64,000 nucleotides of DNA, taken from assembly GCA_963921425.1 (NCBI GenBank), contig OY992833.1, positions 498,501-562,500 of the forward strand. The letters are read 5' to 3'. This DNA comes from Dryas octopetala. Taxonomy: Eukaryota > Streptophyta > Magnoliopsida > Rosales > Rosaceae. This document shows positions 34,000 through 47,500 of the stretch, piece by piece. A program made the translations under genes and the position numbers. Positions within the stretch are counted from its first letter, which is position 1. Each line of letters begins with the position of its first letter. The notes under the pieces were generated by a model. It worked only from the letters and a program-made list of their open reading frames with translations. It had not been told where the DNA came from and did not search any database.

Positions 34000-36900
34000 A
34001 TTCTTAATATAAACATTGGGGATGAGTGAAAAGTGAACAAAAAGTTCAGTCACTTAATGATAAAATTCAAGCAGTTAAGTCCTAATCTTTAGGCATTAAA
34101 ATAATCCAGGCTGAGAGTGTTGCTTTCTCGGTCATTCATTAGTCTGGCTAAGTGAGTTTCTGTCACTTATGAGCTTATATTTTCTACGCAAGCTTTTGGT
34201 CTCCATTAGTAGCATGCCTGTATTAACTCACCCAAACCCTAAACCCTGCATAACACTCACCCAAAGAAAGGTAACAGGGTTCTACCTAAGATTCCTGAGC
34301 AAATTGGTGCAATGGGTTTTTTAACACAAAATTTTTCCAGGCCAAATATATATATATATTTAAACTTTTAAAATTCAAAAATTGCAAAACAAGTTACCCA
34401 TTAGCCATCTCATGGTTTGACTTATCATCCATGTCAAAGACAGTGTCTGCAAGACCACCAGTCTTTCTAACTACTGGGACCTGAAACAACATTTAACCCC
34501 AATGAGACTTCACGTAACTCTGATTTCCTACTAACTCATATTGTGTATCTACTGCAGATGTATTCTTATGTTATAACATACACTATACAATCAAAAAATC
34601 ATAGATAGATAGGATAAATTTCACTTTTGGTCCTTGTAGTTTGGGCCAAGTTCCACTTTGGTCCCTGTAATTTCAATTGTTCTGATTTTGGTGTTATACT
34701 TTACAAACTGTTGCAATTCAAGGACTAGTTTTCATTTTCGTCCATTAATTCCTAAATTGCAATGGTTTGTAAAGTAAATGACCAAGAGCGCAACGAATTT
34801 GATAATTTAATGAACGAAATAGTAACGTGTCCTTGATTTACAATGATTGGTAAAGTACATGACTAAAATCAGAACAACTGAAACTACAATGACCAAATTG
34901 AAACGTGACCCAAACTACATGGACCAAACGTGAAATTTGGCCATAGACAAAATGGTGTAGCAAGTACAAGGGCAATGTGAATGAATGTTGATCGTTTTAA
35001 ATTTTTATGCATTTAGAAATCTGTTAAGAGCCATCACCGATAGACTATCATAGATTAAATGGTGGAATTTTATTATCCAATCAAAATACATACAGCCCCA
35101 TAACGCATTCCAATCATTTGGGCAAGTCCACATGGCTCATACATGGAAGGAACTAGAATGATGTCTGCAGCAGCATAGAGCAAGTGGGATAGCTCCTCAC
35201 TGCATAGCAAAGTAAATCAAAAACAAGAAAAATCAGTAAGCAGCAACATCCTTTGTATGGCTTTATAAAAAATAGACAGCAATTTATACAGATAGGACAG
35301 GCACTCCAGCTATTGTAAGGAATTGATTTCCATCCTCCCAAGACCATTAGTTCCAATAAGGAATAAGAAAATATGAAAATAATTTTTAAATAGATTTGTA
35401 AGTACAACCAAATGTAGATAATGAATTGGGTAATCATTGTAAGGTGTTTCAAGATTGATTACCTATATATCAATAAAATCCGAATGCTTGGACCTTGGTT
35501 ATGCTACAAAAAGAGTACCAGCATATGAAGATCCGTCAGCTTGCTTTGATTCAGTAAGTAGGGAAAAGAAAACAAGAAAAATATTAAGCACGATCTTCAA
35601 ATAAATTCAATATCTCAAGAAATATTGAATATCCAGGCCGAAAAAAGAAATATTGAATATCCTTTTGCTCTTGTCAAGGATATGTCTGTTCGCAACATTA
35701 ATAAAGTATCAGAAATCTTCTGGCACCAAGAAAATTTATAAAAGTTCTACATTTTGTTTGTTAGGAGTTGAAAGAAAGGTATGAGAAATTATTAACAACA
35801 GAAAAGGAGATACGTACAGAGCATGCCACAATGGGTTCTAAAGCTGTAGATACATAAAAAATTATAAAAGGGTTTTAGAAAAAACAAAAGCTATAGATGG
35901 AATATATATCCAGTAGCTCTTCAAAAATGCTAGTGATGTGAGGTGATATGCTACCCTTAAGCAAACCTTTCTAAAACAGACTAAATTAATCCAACATACA
36001 TTATTTTAACTAAAAAACATGTAGTTTTTATAATAAAACAAATGATACAATTAGGATGAACGGATAAAAAGACAGATTAATGGATTATAACATGTCACAT
36101 ACATTATGAAAAATAATATCAACATGGAGATGTCTTCATATCTCCCTCTCTCTCTCTCTCTCTCAATAAGTAGAGATGCCTGAGCATTTTAATAAAGAAC
36201 AGTCGGACTTAATCTGGAATCTAAATATAGTACATATACTTGAATTAGCAACATAAAAAGAAGGTTCCATGATTATTTATTACTGACAGAATCAGAGTAG
36301 CAACAAATTTTCAAGTCAATCCTCTCAAATATGAGACAGAATAGTAAAGAATGAGTGGAACTATGAAAAGTGAGAAGCATGACAATTAGGAAAAACAGAA
36401 AAATAAAATACACCAGTATTAGACAATTGTGTTGGGTGGCAAGCTAAACATGTCACAATATAATAAATGCCTCCTGGTTCTCAACACAGTTATATTTCTC
36501 TTCAAAATGAATCATTCTTTAACAAATATTTTGTAGACTTGTTTTATTCTAGAAGTACAGCACGGACTAACTCTGAAAAATTCAGTAGTATCATATTGAT
36601 ATTGGACAGAACAGACTGAAGCCGCATTGGAGACCTGGGAACCTAGAGAGCCATTAGCATAGGGCATACAACTTTTCTTGCTAATCAATGAAATCGGACA
36701 GCCTGATGCATATCCCAGATGAGGGACCAAACAGTGTTATTTTTTTTATAGGAGACCAAACAGTGTTCTAAAAAGCTACTCTCAGGTATGCATCTCTAAA
36801 ATAGTTTACACTCTTCGATTTATATGCAGGGACATTTACCAAAGACTTACAAGCCAAATCATGGTTGAGAAAAGAGAGAACCAACAAGGGAAACATGAGA

Positions 36901-38479
36901 CACGAAACTGAAAAATAATTTTAAAAAACCTGCAATTAAGGCATATTCAGTTTTTCTGTTAAACACAAACCAATTTTTACATCATTGTATCTCGAATCCT
37001 AGCATAATCTGAAAGACATAAACCTCAAATCCATTACCAAATGTGCGAGATCTTCAAATTCTCTTTCAACCCGACAATCTGCAGCTTTTCCCAGTAAAAC
37101 CATCTGTCCACCCTATAGTTGACTCCAGCATTTCAAGTAAAGAGAAACTGATCAAAATCACATTCAGAACTCTTCTCAAAGATTGTAGTCAGTAGCCAAG
37201 CATAGATAAAGCAAAATTATGGAGTGAAAAAAAAATAATAATAATAATTGCCAAAGTTTTCACAACAGATAATAATTGAATCACGCTAGGAAGATCTAGG
37301 TACCCAAGGCCTAGAAATCCAAAATGTCAAACTAGCCCTTTTGGTTGTTACAAATGGTATCATAGCAATTTAGCCCATTGCCTATGTGAGACTCATGGAC
37401 CATGATTATGACAACAACACCTTACCAGCAAGCGTCAGGGGGTAGTGAAGATCCACAGGCAGGTAAATGGTTGTGTTCCACATCGGAAAGGCTCTTCCAT
37501 TGATATATGTGTGATATTGTGATTCTTCTCTTGGTGAGGACGCCAAAGTCTAAAGGAGAAGAGATTATGATACCCTGAATCCCACATCTGCTACGCACTA
37601 GGGATATCTAGGGTACTTAAAGAAGACTTAAGGATTTTGGGAGCTACACACCTCTCAAGAGACAATGAACGACAGATATAAGACTTTAATTCTTACGTTC
37701 ACCTACACCATTGTAATATGGGATATAAAGACTAGTAAGTTGCTATAAGATGCCCTATTGGGTTAGCAGTGACCAAAATCCGACTCACATATATCCAGAG
37801 GAGAGACTAATTGTCTTGTTGGGGGAGTTAGTTCAGTTGCTGTCTTGTCAGGGTATCATAGGGATATCCATAGGAGAGACTTTTAATCTTTATTTTTTGT
37901 AAGGGAGTTTTTCTATCGTATTTAGTTAGGCTGTCATCTGTCATACTTACTCAACATATTCTTCCCAACACAATATTATTTAACTTTAGAAACCAAGGTA
38001 ACATTGTTCCCCATATGTCTTGATCTCCATCTCACTTAACTAATATATATGTATATATATACACACACACACACATTATATATATATATATATAGAGGGA
38101 TCCCTCATTTAAGGGTAAATAAGGGATCTCTTGTAATGCCCACTCCACATTGTATTTTGATGATCGGAACTGTCTACATTTAAGGTCTCCATTGAAGGAT
38201 CATCCTTGCAAAAAATTAGCTAAATCGGAAACTATTTACACGTTTGACTAAATGGTCATCATTTCAAGTGTTTATTGAAAATATTTTGTTTGTCTATTTA
38301 TTTGATCAAAGTTAGATACCTTAATGGTTTCTGATTTGTCTAATTTTTTGCAAGGATGATAGACCTAAAAATAGACGATTCAGATCGTTGAAATACTATA
38401 TGGAGTGGGCCCCATGGATCCCTTAAATAAAATTATTTGAGGGATCCATCAATGGAAGGGGCCTGATATATTATATATA

Positions 38480-38544
<65 letters not shown>

Positions 38545-41500
38545 CTCTCTTGTAAGGCAGTCTATCAAGTTATGTTGTCAAATTGTCATCAAGATAGTAC
38601 ATTTAGAGACGATTTCACCTTATTAACGACTGTCATCAACAATCTAACATAACATGTCAAAATGCCAGACAAGAGAGCATTACCCTATACACACACATAT
38701 ATACACATGCTCGTGTGCATGAACACACACCCAAAGCACGAGTGCACCAACACATCCACACCCACCATCCACCCACACAAAATTAGGAGCACAAAAATAT
38801 GTAATGCATAAACAGACTTACGAGTTCTTCAACTTGCTTTATTGCATGAGTAATCAAATGAAGACCCTTTTGTGCGACTAAACGAGTGATACAGACAACC
38901 AAGGGAACCTTGAGTGTCGTGTCTGGCACATGGTCACTTGAGGCCAAACCAAGTCCTCTTTGGACATAGTACTTGCATAACTTCTTGCCCTCGGAGTTTT
39001 GAGCTGCAGGAAACAGAACAAAGGATAATGAAAAAAAATTATTGTGCATTGGGTTTTAATTCTTAGTAACAAATAATTTCCTGGTAAACTCATAGCACAG
39101 ACCCTTCACCCTAGTGTACCCTGGTCAACTCAACATACCATTTTTAAGGGTAAGGTTAACAGACACTCCAAATATGTGGGAACTTGTATAAGACAACAAA
39201 TCCAAAACTTGGACTCATGCCTATCCAACAACCCATTCACTATATGTATCATCCAGGCCGCTCGTTAGCTAAGGAGTATTTTGTTTGTTAAAATCTTTAC
39301 CGGAATTGAAAACAAATCCTAATAATTTATGCATCTGATGGACTTTTGTAATCGAGTAACTGAGAATAATGGCCTGGCATAGAAGTCCCTTGCAATCATC
39401 AAAGCAAAAAATTAAAAAGCCAAAAATGGTAAGAGGCAATGTCTGGCATTTGACAAAGACCTTTTATCTCCTTTTTTTTTTTTTTTTTTAAGAGAAACAT
39501 AATTTTATTAATCCAAACAACCAGTACAATTAGTGACAAGGAGTCCATTTCAACAGATCAACAAAAACACCAAAAATACAATGCAACCTGCTTGCATTTT
39601 CCAACAAAAATCTAACTAATCCCTAACACAAAGCTGCCTTCCAATCTATATAAATATCAGAAAAGGAAAGATCCCTAAATTCTGTAGAAACTGAGGCCGA
39701 AAGAGATGCCCAGGATCTGACTTTTTCCCACAACTCCTCCACACCCACCCCTCTATAATCTTCAAAGTCCTCCTATTTCCTTCCATATATAAAATCCAGA
39801 AATCCGCAAATACCTTACAACTCATAAAGCATTAGCCTTTTTTACTCCACCTAACACCTTGTGCGTCTCACACATCAAAGAGACACACAACCTCCTGGTA
39901 GAACCCAGCTCATGTTGACTTCCTTAAACAACTTCAGCCACAAGCGCAATGCAATATGACAGTGTAAAAATACATGATCAACACTTTCCCCCTTCTCCTT
40001 GCACGTGATACCCTAATTAGACAAAGATCTTTCTATCCGTAGATAGGATTTAGCATTTGATCTTAGGTATAGGATCCAGCTTCTCTTTCTCTCTCAGTTG
40101 TTTAGAGAAAGCAGATACCAAACATGCGGAACCACATGTTGGATTGCTCCACTTAATCTCGTAGAATTCAAGTACTGATTCATTTAATACATTGCCCTTT
40201 TGCAGGTAACCCACAGCTCCCTGCTCTGGAATTTATCAAATGAAGATGTAGAATAATGAAAATTCAAGATAACACTATTCAACTGTAGTCTTGTAATCTC
40301 AAATCAATAGGCAACAACCAGGGTTCACTTGCACGGATGGCCTTTTTATGTAGGCGATCTAAAAGAAAACCCCACATGGACAAGAGAACTATAAAATAAT
40401 TAAACACTACTAAAACAAAAAGAAAATAAATCAAAATAGTGTTATTTTATTTTATGGGAAACAAGAACTGTAATGGAAAACAGTCTACTAATTATTTTTG
40501 AGCCCATGCCTAAAATAGGTACATAGGCCACGAAGATCCCCATCAATTACAATCTAAGGAACAAAGAGCTGAATGGAAAATAAGAAAATATTTTATATCC
40601 AAGACACTCATTAGGTGAGTATCATAGATGAACACATACACACATGGCAGACCAACGCAGAGCAATAATTTTTTTTTCCTACACTCGTTTAGACATATTA
40701 TTCCATTTACTGAGTCGGCATTATTTGCAAAACTACTTCAACAAAATGTTAGATAACAAAATATAACAGCAGATCTTAAGAATATATAGATCAAATTTCA
40801 AATTTAATATAGACTGACTCATAAAGTTACCATGGAACTTCGAAGGCAAGAAAACATCGGTAGAAGGGTTCCACATCGCAGTGTCTATTCCATTTACTAT
40901 ACCAATGTACCTATAGAATTACATATAACTAAAATTTCAACAGATGTAAAGACAACAATGGAGTTTTTATATTCTTAATCAGAAAGGAGAAATAAAGATT
41001 AAGCAGGAACATATGATATGCACAGAGCAGAAAACTTTCCTGAGAAGGGAACCATGCTTCAAACACATTCATGCAAAACACATATTAGTAAAATCACCAA
41101 GTTATATGCCAAAATGGAAATTCAAAGGGATTAGAGGTAGGTGTTACAAAAACCAATGAAGTGGGGTGTCATCAAGAAATTAAGATCTGGAAAATTCCAA
41201 CACGTAAAATTAATATAAGCTTATGACATGTAAAAGCTTTATATTCATTCTTATAGAAATAACATGCTTTACAACCTCAGATTTAACTGTGAAGAACAAC
41301 AATTGGAGTATGATGAAAGTGTACCAAGAATAGTACAAACTATCATCCCAAGTGCTCTTTGGACCATTTGATAGCTTTATATAATAAAAAAAAGGAATGG
41401 GTTGTTTTTAAGAAGGCTCTCCCTCGCTTTAAATGTTTTTGAGGATTGAAAGTCATTGGTCATTAAATTAAACATGAAATGCATAATGCTATTGTTTGCA

Positions 41501-44500
41501 TTAAACTAGTTAACATTAGTTATAAAGGAAAAAAAACAAGCACGAAAAGAGATCACTTCATAAGGCAAATATCTAATCACAGGATCTTGTACTGCAACAT
41601 CAGTTCAAGAATGACTGAATTAACCATATAGAGCAATCTAGAAAAGTTTAATCTTTTTATAGGAAAAAGTAAAATTTATTAAAAATGAAAAAAAAAAAAA
41701 TCATATTGATTATCACAGTCAAGGAACTTACTTATCATGGTTTCTTATCAAAGTGCTTGAAAGCCATCCAGAGCAGAGTGTTTCCTTGAGATAAGTTGGA
41801 GAGACCGTACTGAAAGTGAAAGAAGAATCACTTGTTGGAAAAACAGATACAAGGGGTGATCTTCTTTGTGGGTGTGTGCTCATGCCTGCACAGGCACAAT
41901 TGAATTTTTCTTTTTTTGAGAAGAAAATCAACTTTTATTCAACCAATACAAAAGAGATACAACTATAGCACACCTTACAAGACAAAAGCTAACATCAATC
42001 TACCTCACAACTGCTTTTCTGTCTAATAAAATCAGACATAGCTATACCCCTAAACTCAGTTGAAACCAATACCCACATTGAGGAACACAATCTAACTCTC
42101 TCCCATAACTCCTCCAATCCAGGTTCCTTATAGTCTTCGAATATTCTCCTATCATTCTATGTCCAAATCACCCAAACATCAGCCAACACACTACAATGGA
42201 AAATATACAATTACACTAAATGCAAATAAGGAAGATGCGGTGCCTTCAGAAAATATGAATGGAAACTGTATAAGTCAAGTCAGCATGAGTTTTTAAAGCA
42301 CTAATGTTTCAAGTTCCAACAAGTTACTGTGGATTATGCTACTTCTCATCCCCAGTTCGTAGATTACCTTCATAAAAGTTAAGACTTTCCAATCAATGTA
42401 AACATGAGTCTTCAGAAGCTGTTAGAGTTTATTGTTATTTTCAAATGAGGGTTCTATGTTAATTTCCTAGGCTCTAATTAATATAAATACATGTGTGTAG
42501 GATATAGCAGTTTCTCAACTGAAACCTACTTTTGTATTTTCTTCTTCTTTTTCTCTTCCTCAAACTTCACCTTGGCATCAGAGTCTAAGATTGAACCCAT
42601 ATAGTAAAACCTATGCAGAATCATCTGAGGATTGTAGGAAGAGGAAAAATGACCATTCAGTACTTCTTATGTCAGCAAGAGTGAGGTTGACGTCATGTTG
42701 ACATCAGCACCCACATGATGTCAGTATGCAGGGAACCATACCTCCTAAACCAACTCTTCATGCTAAGAATTATGGTGATATTTGGTGCTTTGTTTAAATG
42801 AAAATTTTCAGCTGGAATGTTAAGGGTCTAGGGTCTCGGAGTAAAAGGAGAGTTTTTCACGAAAATTATCAGCTGGAATCATAATTTCATCATGCAAATT
42901 AGGGCCAATAGTCCCATATATTTATAGAGAAATGTATCATATATTTTGCCTTTGTAATTAATCAACTAGTATTTTGTTTCCAATATATCTAGAAAGCAAT
43001 TAATCCATCAATGCAGTAATCAATATATTCTTTGTTTGTGTGCGAAAAAAAAAATCTATAACATTATACTTTTTTTATACAAAAAACTATAACATTATAC
43101 AATAATTTAATATACCTTTTTTAAAAAAATAAAATTCATAATTCACATTAACAAAACCTGAAGCTAAAGAGAACAAAAATAAACATGGAGCACATGTTGT
43201 ATGGCCTTAATCACCCTCCTTCCCTTTCTTTTTGTACAATGTTTAATTTCCTATATTGTCCAAGGCCATGAGAGGAGTGACTGGGAACCTTGCAGAACCA
43301 GTGCAGTAGTCATAGACCATGTGGTGAGCCCAAACCCACAAGAGCTGGTGGTTCTGGTGAAGATTGAGCTCTGCCAAAGTAGGCTCATCCCACCAGTACT
43401 TCTGGCCTCCACTGCTGGTGCACTTCTTTGCATTGTCTGTTGCTGCCAGTGAAACTGGGCATTCACAGGCATTGATTTCAAAGCCCTTGTAGGTTGAAAT
43501 GAAGGGGTGCATGGGGCCAGTCCGTCTAGACCCGACCCCCCTGTGTGTCCCAGTTGTCTGCATTCCATTTTTTTCTTTAGGGAAAAATTTACAAACATGA
43601 CACATACTTTGATGCTTATTTCATTTCAGGACATTAATTTTAATTCGTGTTAATAAAGGACATATACTTTTATTTTGTGTCAATTAAGGACCCTGTTTTA
43701 TCTCAACTTTGGCCCGACATTAGACTCATCAAAACTCCACCAAATTTAGCAAAATTATACTTGGTTTAAAGCTATGCATCTCCTCTTTACAATCATATAA
43801 AGATCACTCAAATCGGACATCTATAACTCCAAATAATTGGCCCAAAAATAGGGTACCCGAAACTGTCCAATCGGATCTCTAGGAAAAAATTTGTAAAATC
43901 GGACAGTTTCGGGTACCCTACTTTGGGGCTGATTATCTGGAATTGTAGAGATCCAATTTGGGTGATCTTTATATGGTTGTAAAGAGGAGATGCATATCTT
44001 TAAACCCAATATAATTTTTCTGAATTTAGTGGAGTTTTTATGGGTCCAACGTTGAGCCAAAGTTGAGATAAAAACTGAAAAAAAAACATAGTCCTTAATT
44101 GACACAAAATGAAAGTATGTGTCCTTCAATAACACAAAGCAAAATTAATGTCCTGAAATGAAACAATCATCAAAGTATGTGTCCTGTTTGTAAATTTTTC
44201 CCTTTTCTTTATAGGAAACGAGAAACTTGTATTAATAAGGGAAAAGAGAACAAAGGGGTACACCCCCATAGCTTGGTGGGGTCCCATCCACTAGGAACAC
44301 TACTTGGTGCTGGTTCTAAAAGATGGAGTAGGAGTGAAATTCCTTGGTGGGGCTGAACCTAAGGTTCAATCTTTGCTCCCTGTTGCCACACTATCCACAT
44401 AGAAGTTGGTCTGCACTGAATAAGGTTCATCAGTGGTGTTGCCCAGAAAGTCCAAGTCAAACTCATTGTGAGTTGGACCGTCCAATGACATATAGAAAGC

Positions 44501-47500
44501 AGTAACAGTTCTGGCAGAATCACCCTCTATGAGCTTAATCTGAATGGTCACTTTTCCAAACATATACTTGTTCTTGGGTGAAAACCCAGCACCAGAATAG
44601 TTGCCAAGTTTGAGATGAAGCTGCTCTCCCTCATAAACAAAATGGTCAAAAGCCCAACTGGCTGGAAAAGCTCATCAACTTTGCTGACCTAACCAAACCC
44701 ACTAATGCAAGGCCCACAAACACACTCATAAACCCAGACATTTTAGACCCTGAAATGGCCATGGAAGGAAGAAACTAGAGCAAGAAGAGTATACAGAGGT
44801 GAAGCTTCTTCTTCCTTTAGTCTGAAATGTTTTCAGTCTGAGCCTATACTCAACTTCAATATGCACAATAACAGACTTGCATTGAACACCAATGCATCCA
44901 GTTTGTGAGTTATTACTCTATCATGTTTGCTTCATATACATTGTTGGATCATCCCCTAACAACTTAAGCTTTTAGGGTATCATGATTATCTAAGATGGTA
45001 TCAAAGTTTTGGTTGCAGCAGGTTCTGGACTCGAAATCTCCAATCCTCATTCCGCACTTCTTTGTTTATTTGTAAGGTGCAGGGTGGGCTGCACTTATAT
45101 GTTTCTCAGTATCTGTTTATCCATGTGCAGGATGGGACTTGAGGGAGGTGTTAGCTTGATTTATATTGTTAGCCCATTCCCTAACAACTTAAACGTTTGG
45201 CAGCTAGTGGTTGTCTGATATAGCATTATTCACATCACTTAAATCCTTCATCCCCCAAAATCAACAGTCAACATTTTAACATTAGTTGCCCATAATCTAA
45301 ACCCTATTTCCTCTAGACTTTTTGTTATATGTTTTTTTTTTCTTTTTCCATTTGACTTTTTGTTATATCATTCAGTAAAATGTAGTGAGACAATTCAAGG
45401 AATTAAATAAAAATGCAAAGAAAATATGCATTACTTAGTTACTATAGATATACATGTGCATATAAGCTAATCAAGAAGCAAATAGAGTATACAATTTGCA
45501 AACCAAAAATTCAGTGAGGCCACTTACACTACTGCATTGCTGTAGACAATTCCACCTTTCAATAAGCTTAACCTCTCAGGATTATGGCCAACAGTTCGAT
45601 CATCAACTGCCTAAACCACATTGATAGGTGTGAGAAATATGGAAACTTTTGGCTGCTAAAGCATTTTAAAATTCAACGAGGAATGATTGGTTGGGGACAT
45701 TTCAAAAGAAGAATAAGATTCCAACAAATAATCTGAGTTTGCAAAGGTTTTAGCAGAGTGGAGGAAAAAATTTTCATCATGAAATACTGTTTGCACTTTT
45801 TGTTCCAGAAAGTAATAGTTAGGTGACCAAAGAAACAGTTTTATCAATCCATGAAAATGCATAACACAAATAACGCCAAATTACAATTTCAAAACATAAC
45901 TTTAGTCCATTAGCACAAACAATGAATACCATATAGATTGTATTACTTTATGACTGCATGTAGCAAAGAATCCATAAAATTTTACAAAAAATATATACGC
46001 ACACTGGCACACACAAACTACACCCACGCAAAGAGCCCACCTTGTCAAAAGTTGCATACAGAGATCCATCAAGACCACACATGCTAAGTTGCTCTTTTCT
46101 GCCATATAAAGAAAACAATGCCTATGAATAGGTTTTGAAAAACTTAAAGAAATTTATATAATAGTGAAACAGTCATTTTTAAAAGTTGCATGGATCACAA
46201 ATCTGAATTTAAGAATACAAGTATAACAAGTATATTGTAAGCAAGATAGATGAGTTTTAAAATGTGATCAGAAATACTTAACCATAGATGATTCATTTAA
46301 TGCTCAGTTCAAGAAGGAAAACCCTACACTTGGTTGTCTCCACATTGGTGTTTTCTATGCAAAAGTGTGGCTGCGAGAGTATTGATAGTACCTTTTTGGC
46401 ACTGTCCATTCACTTTGCAACTTTGAGTTAACTTACTGTAAATATTTGAAATACAGGAATAGTGTGTTTGGCCAAGACACTGCCACTCTTTGATGGCTAG
46501 TGTATTATTTGGGTGTTGGGGATGATAAAATCTATGCAACCACCTACTAGATGTCTTGGATAAAATTATACAAATAGCACTATGTCTGGATTCTGGAAGA
46601 ATATTTACATTTTATTAGAACTCTAAATTATGATGAAATATTAAGATGGATTTTTTCGACAATAAACATTAAATTATTCCCAGATGATTATATGTCTGAA
46701 GTTCCAATACTGACAGGTAACATAGCATCCTGGAACTGAGGAATGAAAAACTATTATACAAAAAGAGTTACTTCCTTGATGTTGGATAAACTTTTTAGAT
46801 TTTGTATATGTGAGGGGCAATCTGAAGATTTCAAGGATATTTATGTCAACACTATTGAAATATTCCATCCCCATCAGCAACAAATTACAAGAAGAACTAC
46901 AGTAGCTAAGAAGAACTACTGTGGTTTCACAAAAGGTTCCTTGTCCGTGATTGAGTTTTGAAAGGAAATTTATAGGGATTTAAAAATAGAAGGACATGAA
47001 CAAAGAACATATAATCCCTGGCAATAAAGGTGAAACTCTAAACAATTGAGACAGTTCATTCATGTGAAAAGAAATAAAAGGATGCCACACTAAGGAAGAT
47101 TGATCAGATCAGGTTAATAGGTAAAAAGAGACAAAAATCTGGAAAAATTTAAAAAACAAAAATAAGAGTACACAATAGTTTACTTACCTTTTCTTTATAA
47201 GAAAAATCGTTTGCTTACCTACATTCACCATAATGCTCCATGTTATGGATTGTCAATACTATTCTCGGTTTCTACAAATTGGTGAATTGCACATGGTGAT
47301 ATTAATATTATATGCAACAATGAACTATTTTACAACATTCTTATCTATCACAAAACTTGAAGCTGACACAGTAGTGATAACAGAAGTAAATACCTTAAGT
47401 GAAAGACAATGATACATATCCCAATAAAGCAAGGGTAAAGCACTTGTCTGCCATTCATGGACATGAATGATATCAGGTTGTGTTCCAGTCATCTGCAATG

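Noticed and set aside
34612-34942. Mutator-type assignment of the intron 12 foldback
   Set aside because: No 9-bp duplication could be found; left as unclassified foldback.
43201-43452. Plus-strand open frame opposite the XTH end
   Set aside because: Shadow of the XTH C-terminal coding sequence, which is clear on the minus strand.
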